From positions 1-35,327 of the forward strand of contig CAIUEN010000432.1 of NCBI GenBank assembly GCA_903898185.1: a stretch of DNA of 35,327 nucleotides, written 5' to 3'. Numbering within the stretch: position 1 is the stretch's first letter; each line of letters opens with the position of its first letter. Origin of the DNA: an uncultured Verrucomicrobiales bacterium (lineage in GTDB: Bacteria; Verrucomicrobiota; Verrucomicrobiia; Limisphaerales; Palsa-1400). Below the pieces are notes generated by a model that was not told where the DNA came from, made no database searches, and saw only the letters and a program-made list of their open reading frames with translations. Made by a program: the position numbers and the translations under genes. This document shows, in pieces, positions 16,976 through 25,497 of this stretch.

Positions 16976-18672
16976 CCCTGATCCTTGCTGGTCACAGGCC
17001 GACGCACTGCATTGGGATAATTCTTTTGGAACCACTCGTTGAATGCGGCAATCTGACGGTTGGCGCGCAGTTGTTCGATGAATGCCGGCAGATCGGTCTT
17101 CATTTTGGCCAGATCAACCGCTTGGCGTTCCTTCACATAAACAACAAACCCGCCGTCCAGTTGCTGCATGAACGGGGAGGCTTTTCCGACTGGCAATCCG
17201 CTGACGGCATGTTGCAGTTCTTGGAATTGATTCTTGTCGAGTTCCGGAAAAACTCGGGTTGCCATCGAAAATGGAGGCAGATTGATCGATTTGACGTCTG
17301 CCTCCTCGCAAAGCTCGCCAAAGGTCTTGCCCGAAGCCAGTCCGTTGGTGACGGTGGATCCGAATTTATCGCCTGCGACAGTGGCCAACTCGGACGCTTT
17401 AGTGTGCTTGTAGTCCTTGATCACCTCGGATTTGACCTCTTCAAAGGATTGGAGTCGGCTTGGAATGCGCCGCTTGAGGGCAATCACATACGCTGCGTCT
17501 TCTCCAGAAAGCGGCTTCTTATACATTAAAGATCTGTGGGTTTTGTCTTCAAGATCGTTCCGATTGGTCTCGGAGAGGCCGAATGCAGCTTGGGTAAATT
17601 CGGAGGTTACCTTGAGTTTTGGGCCGGTGGCGGCATCGAAAGGCTTGGATGTAAACACTTCCAAGCCTTTTTCATTGGCCAGTTCGGTGAAATTTTCAAT
17701 CGAAAACGGTGATGTGGCGAATTTCTCGTAGGTTTCGTTGATGAATGTGTTGGCCTTTTTCCTGGCGAGAGTCAGTGTGCCAGTGTCCAGGACTTGAGTT
17801 TTGATCAATGCCTTGGCCTCGGCTTCCGGCATCTGTTTGCCATCCTTGTCTTTGAAAGCCGCCGCGCCTTTTTCGGCGTAGATCGCGCTGACCGTTTGAT
17901 CAAAATTGGTAATCAGAGCAGAAACTTCAGTCAGGAAGTTGGTCTTATCGAACTTGATGTATGCGACTTCGACGCGTTCAGGAATGCGATATGCGGACTG
18001 ATTGTTGGTATAGTATTCGTGGAGCGCCTGTGGTGTGACATCGACCTGTCTGGCGAAATTGGTCGAAGTGAAAAACGCCACGGAGGCCAGAACAGGTTCG
18101 TTTTCGCGGCGGTAAAACGATTCGGCTTCCTTCGGTGTGATCAATTCACCGCTCATGCCAAAGAGGGAGATCAGTTGCTCGTGGCCTAGTTTATTGCGCA
18201 CAAAACGCTCGAAATCAAACTGCGAACAGTTGTTTTGATTGAGTTCTTTGACGACAAATTCGGCGTAGGTGTTCTGGGGAAGAGCTTGGTCAGGGCCGAG
18301 TCCGAAATACTGGCGGATGCGGCGCAACACGGCTGTATTGCTGACCTCAATCTTAAGCTCCTTGACTTTGGCGTTCAGGAAGAGCCTCTGATACGTCTTG
18401 GCGGTCAAATCGTAGCCCATCTGGCGGAGTTGCTCCTCTTGGGCGGGCCACTGGTTGTAGCGCAGGCGGAAATCCAGACGTTCCTCGGCCATGGCGTCAC
18501 GAAAAGCCTGGCGTCCGACCGGCTCACCGAAGACGGAGCCAAAATCGACACTCGACCCGTCACCATAGCCGCGGTTCCTGCTGGGAGAAAGAAAACCGAC
18601 GAACGTCACAATGGTGACCGCAATAATGATGTACCACAGCCATGCTTGATGTTTTCGAATTGTGCCTATCAT
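16972..18672 (-). CDS. SurA/PpiD-like membrane-anchored periplasmic chaperone (SurA N-terminal domain protein)
   Basis: The protein has about 566 residues. One N-terminal membrane segment (about 10-30 from the chosen start, AWLWYIIIAVTIVTFVGFL) is followed by a long extracytoplasmic part. The layout resembles PpiD: an N-terminal SurA-like helical region (VFGEPVGRQAFRDAM..., then a hydrophilic helical stretch), a middle region, and a C-terminal helical region. The parvulin-type isomerase part is not clearly recognisable, so it may be a chaperone with weak or no isomerase activity. The ATG at 18672 was preferred over an in-frame GTG at 18699 because it places the membrane anchor at the usual distance. 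Its stop codon falls within an inverted-repeat element. It probably helps fold or escort outer-membrane or secreted proteins; the client is unknown. Confidence 0.75.
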   Translation of the reverse strand: MIGTIRKHQAWLWYIIIAVTIVTFVGFLSPSRNRGYGDGSSVDFGSVFGEPVGRQAFRDAMAEERLDFRLRYNQWPAQEEQLRQMGYDLTAKTYQRLFLNAKVKELKIEVSNTAVLRRIRQYFGLGPDQALPQNTYAEFVVKELNQNNCSQFDFERFVRNKLGHEQLISLFGMSGELITPKEAESFYRRENEPVLASVAFFTSTNFARQVDVTPQALHEYYTNNQSAYRIPERVEVAYIKFDKTNFLTEVSALITNFDQTVSAIYAEKGAAAFKDKDGKQMPEAEAKALIKTQVLDTGTLTLARKKANTFINETYEKFATSPFSIENFTELANEKGLEVFTSKPFDAATGPKLKVTSEFTQAAFGLSETNRNDLEDKTHRSLMYKKPLSGEDAAYVIALKRRIPSRLQSFEEVKSEVIKDYKHTKASELATVAGDKFGSTVTNGLASGKTFGELCEEADVKSINLPPFSMATRVFPELDKNQFQELQHAVSGLPVGKASPFMQQLDGGFVVYVKERQAVDLAKMKTDLPAFIEQLRANRQIAAFNEWFQKNYPNAVRRPVTSKDQG

Positions 18673-18756
18673 ATTCAGTATCCGATTTAAAACCTGCACC
18701 CTAACCGGCGGGAACCCGGCTGGTCAAACGCAAAAACCGTATAATGTTCTAAATTT

Positions 18757-18852
18757 GTAACTATTCAGGTCAGAGGGAGAAATTAGCGTCTCGCTGACGC
18801 TCGCCGGAGAGAGGGGCGCAGGCAAGGATGCCTACGCTACATGAATAGTTAC
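18757..18852 (+). repeat. 96-bp MITE-like element, copy 3, with perfect 8-bp target duplication
   Basis: It has a GTAACTATTCA left end and TGAATAGTTAC right end, with an interior nearly identical to copy 2. The flanks are CTAAATTT on both sides (18749-18756 and 18853-18860), a perfect 8-bp direct repeat. This is the cleanest evidence that the element transposes with an 8-bp target duplication. It lies between the divergent SurA-like and lipoprotein genes. Confidence 0.93.
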
Positions 18853-18959
18853 CTAAATTTTAGAGCGCTCCCGCTGTTGAAAAGCTTGAAATTACGCGGC
18901 AAGCTATTCAATATCCGGCTTGCGGGCGCCGCGAGCGTCTGCTTAGACTATCTCCAACA

Positions 18960-19343
18960 ATGAAAAAGCTTCTTGTTCTACTTTTGGCGCCTGTTGTTCT
19001 GGCCGGCTGCAGTTCGGTTTCAAACCTGACTCCCACCAAGGCTTACCGGAACGCTGCGGGCTGGTACCCTGTTGAAGCCAAGTTTGCCACAAAAAGGACG
19101 GCTGTTCTGGATGAAACCATCAAGCCTGCGGTTGTGGTTGGCGAAAAGAGCTATCCGCTTTCGCGCGTGCCGCTGGTCAAGGATCGTTGGGAAGGCTTCG
19201 TGCCCGTGCCTCCGTCACAGAACTCGATCCACTATCATTTCCGTTTCGACTATTCGGTCAACCGCATTCCTCAAGCTGTGCCGGACAGCTTCACTTCGTC
19301 CGAATTCGGCTTGGATGTCGTTGAAAAGTCAGCTACGAAATAG
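18960..19343 (+). CDS. Small predicted lipoprotein
   Basis: This 127-residue protein begins MKKLLVLLLAPVVLAGC, a textbook type II signal peptide with lipobox LAGC and lipidated Cys17. The mature part of about 111 residues has no motif I recognise. It contains a run typical of a small beta-rich domain (WYPVEAKFATKRTAV, SIHYHFRFDYSVN). It is expected to be anchored to a membrane by its lipid. It stands alone, divergent from the SurA-like gene and convergent with tyrS. Function is unknown. Confidence 0.8.
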   Translation: MKKLLVLLLAPVVLAGCSSVSNLTPTKAYRNAAGWYPVEAKFATKRTAVLDETIKPAVVVGEKSYPLSRVPLVKDRWEGFVPVPPSQNSIHYHFRFDYSVNRIPQAVPDSFTSSEFGLDVVEKSATK

Positions 19344-19377
19344 GCGTTGGGCCATTTCTGATCCATTCTAAACGCAT

Positions 19378-19403
19378 GCGCAACGACGAAGACGTCGTTG
19401 CGC
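19378..19403. terminator. Strong bidirectional hairpin between the convergent lipoprotein and tyrS genes
   Basis: There is a perfect 11-bp stem (GCGCAACGACG/CGTCGTTGCGC) around a 4-nt loop. It lies 34 bp after the lipoprotein stop and 5 bp after the tyrS stop. The position between convergent genes argues for a shared terminator, although neither side has a long T-run. Confidence 0.65.
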
Positions 19404-19408
19404 CAAAA

Positions 19409-20686
19409 TCAAACTGCCGTCACGACCACGTAATTGCGTTTGCCTTTGCGCAGGAGGATGTGTTTGCCAAAAAGCAGATCGTTCGTGGTGACAAGCCTCT
19501 GGATATCGGATTCGCGGATATTGTTAATGTTCACGCCGCCGCCTTCAATATCTTTGCGCGCCTGGCCTTTGGAAGAACACAGACCTGACAGGGGGAGCAA
19601 TTCCACCAAGAGCAATCCAGAGCTCTCGAGTTTGGCTTTTTCCAACTGTTTGCTCGGCACCTCGCCAACGATGTCGTTGAATGTGGCTTCGGAAATACCT
19701 TCCAGCCTGCCGCCGAAAAGAATTTCGCTGGCGCGAATGGCCTCTGCCGTCGCCGCTTGGCCGTGAATCATGTCGGTGACAGCGCCAGCCAAGGCGCGAT
19801 GAGCGGCGCGCGCTTCCGGCTTTTCCGCATGCATGGCTGCCAGGGACTCAATCTCTTCGCGGGTGAAAAATGTGAAATATTTCAGGTAACGGATGACGTC
19901 GCGGTCGTCAACACGAATCCAGAATTGATAGAACCGGTAAACACTGGTCTTCTTGGGGTCGAGCCAGATGGCGCCAGCGGCGGTCTTGCCGAACTTCGAG
20001 CCATCTGAGTTGGTAATCAGAGGCAGGGTCAGACCGAAAACCGTTCGGGAGATTTTCTTTCGGGTCAATTCAATGCCCGCCGTGATGTTGCCCCATTGAT
20101 CGCTGCCGCCAATTTGCAACTCGCAATTGCGGTCGCGGCAAAGGACATAGAAATCAAACGCCTGAAGCAGCATGTAGCTGAACTCGGTGTAGCTGATGCC
20201 AGACTCCCGGTCTTCCATGCGGGCGCGAACGCTTTCCTTGGCAACCATCTGGTTGACCGAAAAATGCTTGCCGATATCGCGGAGAAAATCGAGAAAACTG
20301 ACCGGCGCGGTCCAGTCGGCGTTATCAATAAGATTCGCCGGGTTGGTCTTGGACTCAAAATCGAGAAGACGTTTCAACTGCTCCTTGACACTGGCGATGT
20401 TGGAGTCCAAGAGCTCCTTGGTCAACAATTGGCGCTCTTGGGACTTGCCGCTGGGATCGCCAATGGAACCGGTGGCGCCGCCGGCCAAGGCTAGAGGGTG
20501 ATGCCCGGCGAGTTGAAACCGACGCAACGCCAGCAGAGGAACGAGGTTGCCAACGTGCAGGCTGTCGGCTGTCGGATCGAATCCGCAGTAGAGCGTAATC
20601 GGAGCTTCCAAGCGATTGCGTAATTCCGCCGTGTCTGTGCAGTCGGAAAACAACCCCCGCCATTCCAGTTCGTCAAAAATATTCAT
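19409..20686 (-). CDS. tyrS: Tyrosyl-tRNA synthetase
   Basis: This 425-residue class I synthetase joins tyrosine to tRNA-Tyr. Motifs in order: CGFDPTADSLHVGNL (34-48) with the HIGH-type signature as HVGN; GGATGSIGDPSG (69-80); GGSDQWGN (193-200); the KMSKS-type loop as KFGKT (231-235); and a C-terminal S4 RNA-binding domain (about 355-420). Length and order are normal for bacterial TyrRS. The ATG at 20686 lies 9 bp after the purM stop, so it is probably read from the purM transcript. No T-box or other leader element is visible. Confidence 0.96.
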   Translation of the reverse strand: MNIFDELEWRGLFSDCTDTAELRNRLEAPITLYCGFDPTADSLHVGNLVPLLALRRFQLAGHHPLALAGGATGSIGDPSGKSQERQLLTKELLDSNIASVKEQLKRLLDFESKTNPANLIDNADWTAPVSFLDFLRDIGKHFSVNQMVAKESVRARMEDRESGISYTEFSYMLLQAFDFYVLCRDRNCELQIGGSDQWGNITAGIELTRKKISRTVFGLTLPLITNSDGSKFGKTAAGAIWLDPKKTSVYRFYQFWIRVDDRDVIRYLKYFTFFTREEIESLAAMHAEKPEARAAHRALAGAVTDMIHGQAATAEAIRASEILFGGRLEGISEATFNDIVGEVPSKQLEKAKLESSGLLLVELLPLSGLCSSKGQARKDIEGGGVNINNIRESDIQRLVTTNDLLFGKHILLRKGKRNYVVVTAV

Positions 20687-20695
20687 TCAGGAAAT

Positions 20696-21748
20696 CTAAA
20701 CAACTTTTGCAATGCCTTTGCCGCGAACCACCTCGCCGATCAACCAAGCGGTGTGGCCTTGGGAACGGATGAGATTGAGCATCGCGTCGGCTTTCGCGCC
20801 GTCGGCGATGATGGTCATGCCGATGCCCATGTTGAACACCTGGTAGAGCTCAGCTTCCGGCACGCCACCCTTTGCCTGGATCAGTTTGAAAATAGGCAGG
20901 ACATCCCACGTTCCCTTGTGGATGACGACGTTGCAGTCCTTGGGAAGGACGCGGGGGATATTGTCCACAAACCCGCCTCCTGTAATGTGAGCCAAGCCTT
21001 TGATGCCACGGCTGCGGTTGACGAGGTTGTATTTCTTGAGCAGCGCCTGGATCAACGGCCCGTAGCTGACATGCACCTTGAGCAGTTCTTCGCCGAGAGT
21101 TCCGCCCAGTTCCTCAAGTCGGCTGTTGGGTTTGAGACGCAGCTTTTTGAAGAAAATCTGGCGCGCCAGCGAGTAGCCGTTGGTGTGCAGGCCGCTTGAT
21201 GCCAGACCGATGACAGCGTCGCCCGGCTTAATGCTGAGTCCATCGAGGATTTTTGTTCGTTCGACCACGCCGACGATGGTGCCACTGACGTCATACTCGC
21301 CTTCTTTGTAGAAGCCGGGCATCTGGGCGGTCTCGCCTCCGATCAGGGCGCAGTTATTTTCCGCGCACGCGTTGGCAAAGCCGCGGATCAGTTGAGTGAA
21401 AACGTGGGGTTTAAGTTTGCCGGTGCCGATGTAATCGAGGAAAAAGAGCGGTTCAGCGCCCATGACGGCGATGTCATTGACGCAATGATTAACAAGATCC
21501 TGCCCCACAGTGTCGTGGCGATCCATGACAAACGCCAGTTTCAGTTTGGTGCCCACTCCATCGGCGCTGCCGACCAGCACGGGTTGCTTGTACTTTTTCG
21601 TGTCCAAGGCAAACAAGCCGCCAAAACCGCCGATTTTTCCGAGAACCTCGGGGCGGTGGGTGGACGCGAGCAACTGTGGCAATGTGGATTTGACCTTATT
21701 GCCTAAATCGATATCAACACCTGCTGCGGCGTAAGCTTTCTGTTTCAT
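20696..21748 (-). CDS. purM: Phosphoribosylformylglycinamidine cyclo-ligase (AIR synthetase)
   Basis: This protein of about 350 residues catalyses the ATP-dependent ring closure of FGAM to AIR in purine synthesis. Clear family signatures are AAGVDIDLGNK at the start, GGFGGLF, LVGSADGVGTKLKLA, NHCVNDIAVMGAEPLFFLDYIGTG, IGGETAQMPGFY, VIGLASSGLHTNGYSLAR and HITGGGFVDNIPRVLP. The ATG at 21748 is preferred over a longer frame reaching 21844: the protein then begins MKQKAYAAAG as in the family, and GGAG lies at a good distance upstream. tyrS follows after 9 bp. No purine riboswitch is recognisable in the 5' region. Confidence 0.96.
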   Translation of the reverse strand: MKQKAYAAAGVDIDLGNKVKSTLPQLLASTHRPEVLGKIGGFGGLFALDTKKYKQPVLVGSADGVGTKLKLAFVMDRHDTVGQDLVNHCVNDIAVMGAEPLFFLDYIGTGKLKPHVFTQLIRGFANACAENNCALIGGETAQMPGFYKEGEYDVSGTIVGVVERTKILDGLSIKPGDAVIGLASSGLHTNGYSLARQIFFKKLRLKPNSRLEELGGTLGEELLKVHVSYGPLIQALLKKYNLVNRSRGIKGLAHITGGGFVDNIPRVLPKDCNVVIHKGTWDVLPIFKLIQAKGGVPEAELYQVFNMGIGMTIIADGAKADAMLNLIRSQGHTAWLIGEVVRGKGIAKVV

Positions 21749-21930
21749 GCGCACTCCAAGTAAAACGTCCTCGCGCTCGGAGTTCAAGCCTTTGGTTGCA
21801 AATAAGGTAAGGCATCTTCGGCATGCAGACAGGGCCAGTAACAAAGGGCGGCGGCGGGGCGTTGAATTGAGCGGGATTTCGCTCTAATAAGTTACCACTG
21901 TATTTGTTCCCTGTTTTCTTCTTTTCAGCA

Positions 21931-21990
21931 ACACCTGGCTTTAGCCAGGTGTCAGGCGCAAACCAATGAAATCGAGCCGTTTTAACGGCT
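21931..21990. repeat. Pair of palindromes (REP-like) upstream of purM
   Basis: ACACCTGGC-TTTA-GCCAGGTGT (21931-21952) is a perfect 9-bp hairpin. AGCCGT-TTTA-ACGGCT (21975-21990) is a 6-bp hairpin with the same loop. Two short hairpins with the same TTTA loop 22 bp apart resemble REP/BIME-type extragenic palindromes. They precede purM by about 180 bp and could also affect its leader. Confidence 0.5.
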
Positions 21991-22048
21991 TTCCCTGCGT
22001 TTTGGTAAAACATCAAATTTGAAATTTAAAATCCAAGAACTGCAAATG

Positions 22049-22174
22049 AACCGCAGAATACGGAACACGCGGAAGAAGAATCCCTTGCGAAGAATTTATT
22101 CTTAATCTGATGGATGGCATCTTCAAAACCTCATTCTGCCTTTTCTTTCCGCGTATTCCACATGTTCTGCGGTT
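22049..22174. repeat. 126-bp element with imperfect 26-28 bp inverted ends
   Basis: The left end (22049-22074, beginning AACCGCAGAA and ending CGCGGAA) and right end (22147-22174) are inverted copies with a 2-nt gap and a few mismatches. The inner part is about 72 bp. The shape is that of a small non-autonomous element. No target duplication is obvious. It is unrelated to the 96-bp element. Confidence 0.7.
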
Positions 22175-22288
22175 AACCCAACTGCGGTTTCCAAGCAAAA
22201 ACAAATCGATTCACTGATTTGCCCTGATACCCACCTGTGACTTTCAAAATAAGCCTTTCACTTCTATTTCATACGACATGAATAATGC

Positions 22289-22462
22289 ATGACCTTTCCA
22301 GAGCAAAGACCCGATCAATTCAACACCCTCGGGCGGCGCTGTTGGGATTGGCTACGAGGTCTCGACAGCAAATCGCAGGCATGGCAGATCGACTGCATCG
22401 CGAATTCGGAGTTTGTTTTTCCCGTCTTCGGCTTCACTGAAGGCGTGTTTTATGCGCCGTAA
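22289..22462 (+). CDS. Possible small ORF (57 aa), uncertain
   Basis: An ATG-to-TAA frame of 57 codons encodes a protein-like sequence with several Trp and a hydrophobic end (FVFPVFGFTEGVFYAP). I do not recognise it. No ribosome binding site is evident, and it lies in a repeat-rich island. It could be a small gene, the remnant of a larger one, or chance. Confidence 0.25.
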   Translation: MTFPEQRPDQFNTLGRRCWDWLRGLDSKSQAWQIDCIANSEFVFPVFGFTEGVFYAP

Positions 22463-22555
22463 AGAATCAGGCCCTCACCCGCTTTGACTTTTCGGCAACG
22501 AACCGCAGCACCATCATTCCCATTTCAAGTCGTGTGCGCACAGCGCCCAATTTGC

Positions 22556-22727
22556 CTCAATGCTTCGGCAAGAAGCACCTGCGGACACTCTTTCCACCCG
22601 TTTTTCATCGGATCAATCGTTCCTGTCATCGCCAATGCCTTTCGGCAAGAAGCACCCCGGTTGTTCCAAAGCATCTGGATGCCCCTCCTGGTTCCTGTCA
22701 TCGCCAATGCCTTTCGGCAAGAAGCAC
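22556..22727 (+). repeat. 37-bp direct repeat, two full copies and one partial
   Basis: Identical 37-bp copies lie at 22619-22655 and 22691-22727, 72 bp apart. A shorter version at about 22556-22578 matches the last 21-23 bases with a 2-bp gap. The core TGCC-TTTC-GGCA forms a small hairpin. Only three units with unequal spacing are present and there is no cas gene, so it is not a CRISPR. It is probably a dispersed repeat family. Confidence 0.7.
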
Positions 22728-22978
22728 GGCCTTTTTATAACACGTTGATACCGTACAGGCAAATTGGTTCGCAGATCAGAAGTAGTCGGAGAACACGGCG
22801 CGATATGTCTTTGCAGATCAATCAATGAATCGTCTTATGTCATAACATTCTTATATTCATAGTGTTCAACGCACAGGTCACGAACTCCCCGGTTTTGATG
22901 CTTAAAGACTCGTGACTTGACCACAATTTCATATTTTTCAATTTGATTTGTTTTTCGCTCTAAACTCCATACATTCCG
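22728..22978 (+). promoter_or_regulatory. AT-rich upstream region of the tandem kinase operon
   Basis: This A/T-rich stretch precedes the first thymidylate-kinase-like gene and contains no ORF. It probably holds the promoter of the operon, but I could not identify a -35/-10 pair with correct spacing. Nothing else is recognisable here. Confidence 0.3.
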
Positions 22979-23677
22979 ATGCGGATGAAGACGTTTGAAG
23001 AGCTTGGGTTTCCGGGACGGTTGATTGCGGTCGAAGGCTTGGACGGTTCGGGTAAATCGACGCAGATTTACCTTCTCAAGCGATGGCTTGAGTTGGAAGG
23101 GCTGAAGGTGTTTTTTACGGAGTGGAATTCCTCAGCTCTTGTCAAAAACGCCACCAGCAAAGGCAAGAAACGCGAACTGCTCACTCCAACGACCTTCAGC
23201 CTGATCCACGCTACCGATTTCGCCGACCGCTACGAACGGCAGTTGGTGCCGTTGTTGCGAGCCGGCTACCTGGTTTTGTGCGACCGCTATATTTTCACGG
23301 CCTTCGCGCGAGACACGGTGCGGGGCTGCCCCCCTGAATGGGTTCGCGGCATCTACGATTTCGCCGCATTGCCGGACCTCACCTTTTTCTTTCGCGCCAA
23401 CCTCGAAATCTCGCTCACGCGCATTTTGGACGGACGTCCGCAACTCAAGTATTTTGAGGCGGGAATGGACCTGCGACTGTCATCCGACCCTTACGAGAGT
23501 TTTCGGATTTTTCAGGGCCGTATTTTGGAGCAGTACCTGGCAATGAGCACAGAGTTCAAGTTCTTGGTAATCGATGGCAATCAACCGATTGAAGCTCAGC
23601 AGACGGTCGTTCGTGATTTGGTGGCTTCGAAAATCGATCTGGCGCGTTTCATGCGCAAACCCTTGGAAAAGAAATGA
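22979..23677 (+). CDS. Thymidylate kinase-like protein 1
   Basis: This 232-residue P-loop kinase of the thymidylate kinase fold has Walker A GLDGSGKST (20-28) and the DRY motif (102-104) after a hydrophobic strand (GYLVLCDRYI). dTMP kinase makes dTDP from dTMP for DNA synthesis. Compared with canonical Tmk, the region before DRY (TTFSLIHATDFADRYERQLVPLLRAG) is recognisable but divergent. The substrate could therefore be dTMP or another nucleotide or metabolite. The gene is followed by a paralogue whose ATG overlaps its TGA (ATGA). An ATG two codons downstream is an equally possible start. Confidence 0.8.
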   Translation: MRMKTFEELGFPGRLIAVEGLDGSGKSTQIYLLKRWLELEGLKVFFTEWNSSALVKNATSKGKKRELLTPTTFSLIHATDFADRYERQLVPLLRAGYLVLCDRYIFTAFARDTVRGCPPEWVRGIYDFAALPDLTFFFRANLEISLTRILDGRPQLKYFEAGMDLRLSSDPYESFRIFQGRILEQYLAMSTEFKFLVIDGNQPIEAQQTVVRDLVASKIDLARFMRKPLEKK

Positions 23678-24420
23678 AGAAGAACGGTTCGAGTGGAGTG
23701 AATCGGCAGCGCATTGTGGTGCCCAAGTCCAAGCCCAGGCAGTTTTACGGGCACGGGATTCCGGGCGTTGATGCGTCCAAACTTGCCGGCAAACTTATTG
23801 CTGTTGAAGGCGCCGACGGCTCTGGCCGTTCCACGCAAATCGTTCGGCTGGTTGAGTGGCTGGAAGGATCAGGCCACGCCACCGTGCAAGTGGGGCTTAA
23901 ACGGTCCACTCTGGTCAGCGAGGAGTTGGAAAAGGCGCAAGCGGGAAACATCCTGAGCCACACGACGTTGAGTCTCTTCTATGCGACGGACTTCGCGGAT
24001 CAATTGGAAAACATCATTTTGCCTGGCTTGCGCGCGGGGCTGATGGTACTGGCGGATCGCTATATCTATACTTTGATGGTTCGCGACATGGCGCGGGGAA
24101 TGGATGAAGCATGGCTGAGAAACCTCTATGGCATCGCGCCGATTCCCGACGCGGTTTTCTACCTGAACGTCTCGCCCGAGGAATTGGTGCAGCGGAATTT
24201 CGCAAAAAAACAGGCGCTCGATTTTTGGGAAAGCGGCATGGATTTGGGTCTTTCGAGAGATATGTTCGACAGCTTTCTCAAATACCAATCGCTGGTTGCC
24301 GCCAAGTTCAAATCGCTGCAGAAGACCTACGATTTCACCATAGTGGACGGCAATCGATCTCCCGATCAGATTACGCTGGAATTGCGCAAGAAGATCAACG
24401 ACGTCCTGGCCGGGAAATAA
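23674..24420 (+). CDS. Thymidylate kinase-like protein 2, Walker A Lys replaced by Arg
   Basis: This 248-residue paralogue of the preceding protein has the same order of motifs: HTTLSLFYATDFADQ, GLMVLADRYIYT with DRY at 127-129, then WESGMDLGLS. The P-loop reads GADGSGRST (46-54), so the usual catalytic lysine is Arg52. The two copies share the ATDFAD, LRAG, DRYI, RDxxRG and GMDL blocks, which points to tandem duplication. A basic extension of about 38 residues precedes the P-loop strand. Lys-to-Arg in Walker A often weakens or abolishes phosphoryl transfer, so this may be a regulatory partner forming a heterodimer with protein 1. That is inference. Its 4-bp overlap with gene 1 implies coupled translation. 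Confidence 0.75.
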   Translation: MKKNGSSGVNRQRIVVPKSKPRQFYGHGIPGVDASKLAGKLIAVEGADGSGRSTQIVRLVEWLEGSGHATVQVGLKRSTLVSEELEKAQAGNILSHTTLSLFYATDFADQLENIILPGLRAGLMVLADRYIYTLMVRDMARGMDEAWLRNLYGIAPIPDAVFYLNVSPEELVQRNFAKKQALDFWESGMDLGLSRDMFDSFLKYQSLVAAKFKSLQKTYDFTIVDGNRSPDQITLELRKKINDVLAGK

Positions 24421-24506
24421 GCGCAAAAAGATTGCCAGAAAAGATTGCCAGATTGGCTTTTTCAATGTTAGGTGTTTCTGCAAAAAGAAGTCAAAACTAA
24501 TACCCT

Positions 24507-25490
24507 ATGCCAGAACCGACAAAAGCCGAATACATCGTAGGAGTTGATCTCGGCGGAACCAAGATCATGGCTGGAGTTTTCGACGCCCGTTTCCAATGTG
24601 TGTCGCGCAACAAGATCAGCACCAAACCCGAACGCGGCGCCGAGGCCATTGTCAAACGCATTGTTCGCTGTGTGCAGGATGCGGTGGACGAATACGATTT
24701 GAGTCTCAAGCAGATTCGCGGCGTCGGCGTGGGAGCTCCTGGAGCTGTCGATCCAGACACAGGCCGGGTTCTTTTCGCGCCCAACCTCAACTGGACCAAT
24801 TTCCCGCTCAAGAAAGCCTTGGAAAAGGAACTTACTATTCCAGTATTTGTTGAGAACGACTGCAACGCGTCAATGCTCGCAGTCTATGAGAAAGAGCTGC
24901 CGTCCAAGCCCCGCCATGCCATTGGGATCTTCGTCGGAACCGGAATCGGAGGGGGAATCATCCTGGACGGCAAACTCTATTCTGGATTCAACCGAACGGC
25001 TGGCGAGATCGGACACATGGTCATTGAGGTGGGCGGCCCCAAATGCAACTGTGGCAATCGAGGCTGTTTTGAGGCGCTGGCCAGCCGCACCGCCATCTTT
25101 CGCAAGATCACTTCAGCCGTCAAGGATGGGCAGAAGACTCTTCTGACCGAAATGCTGGGAGGCGATTTGAGAGAACTGCGCAGTGGAGATCTTCGCAAGG
25201 CCATTCGCAAAGGCGACAAGTTTGTCGAGAAAGTCGTTGAGGAAGCCGCTGAATACATCGGCATCGGCGTAGCCAATTTGATCAATGTCTTCAATCCCGA
25301 GGTGGTCGCCTTGGGCGGCGGTGTCATCGATGCGTTGGAGGACGAAATGATGGCGATTATCGTGGCGACAGCCGAGGACTATGCCTTGAACGGCACGATG
25401 AACGGCATCCAGATAGTGGCCAGCAAGGCAGCCGACGACGCTTGCATTACCGGGGCGGCAGTGCTGGCCCACAAAATGACCAAGTCGTGA
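24507..25490 (+). CDS. ROK family sugar kinase (probable glucokinase)
   Basis: This 327-residue protein phosphorylates a hexose using ATP. Motifs: the phosphate-binding VGVDLGGTK (11-19); GVGAPGAVDP; ENDCNA (116-121, Asp118 as catalytic base); FVGTGIGGGII (142-152); EIGH (167-170); the ROK zinc motif CNCGNRGC (180-187); and VVALGGGVID near the C-terminus. There is no DNA-binding domain, so it is an enzyme rather than a ROK repressor. Glucose is the commonest substrate, but N-acetylmannosamine and other sugars occur in the family. It follows the two kinase-like genes by 86 bp and precedes the Ppx/GppA gene by 7 bp. Confidence 0.9.
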   Translation: MPEPTKAEYIVGVDLGGTKIMAGVFDARFQCVSRNKISTKPERGAEAIVKRIVRCVQDAVDEYDLSLKQIRGVGVGAPGAVDPDTGRVLFAPNLNWTNFPLKKALEKELTIPVFVENDCNASMLAVYEKELPSKPRHAIGIFVGTGIGGGIILDGKLYSGFNRTAGEIGHMVIEVGGPKCNCGNRGCFEALASRTAIFRKITSAVKDGQKTLLTEMLGGDLRELRSGDLRKAIRKGDKFVEKVVEEAAEYIGIGVANLINVFNPEVVALGGGVIDALEDEMMAIIVATAEDYALNGTMNGIQIVASKAADDACITGAAVLAHKMTKS

Positions 25491-25497
25491 TTGCCAG

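Noticed and set aside
20696-21844. Longer purM frame starting at 21844
   Set aside because: The extra 32 residues are not purM-like, while the ATG at 21748 has a GGAG ribosome binding site and the family N-terminus.
22556-22727. Possible CRISPR array
   Set aside because: There are only two full repeats and one partial, with unequal spacing and no cas genes nearby.
23869-24483. 204-codon minus-strand frame opposite the second kinase-like gene
   Set aside because: It is the antisense shadow of a well-supported gene, with no recognisable domain.
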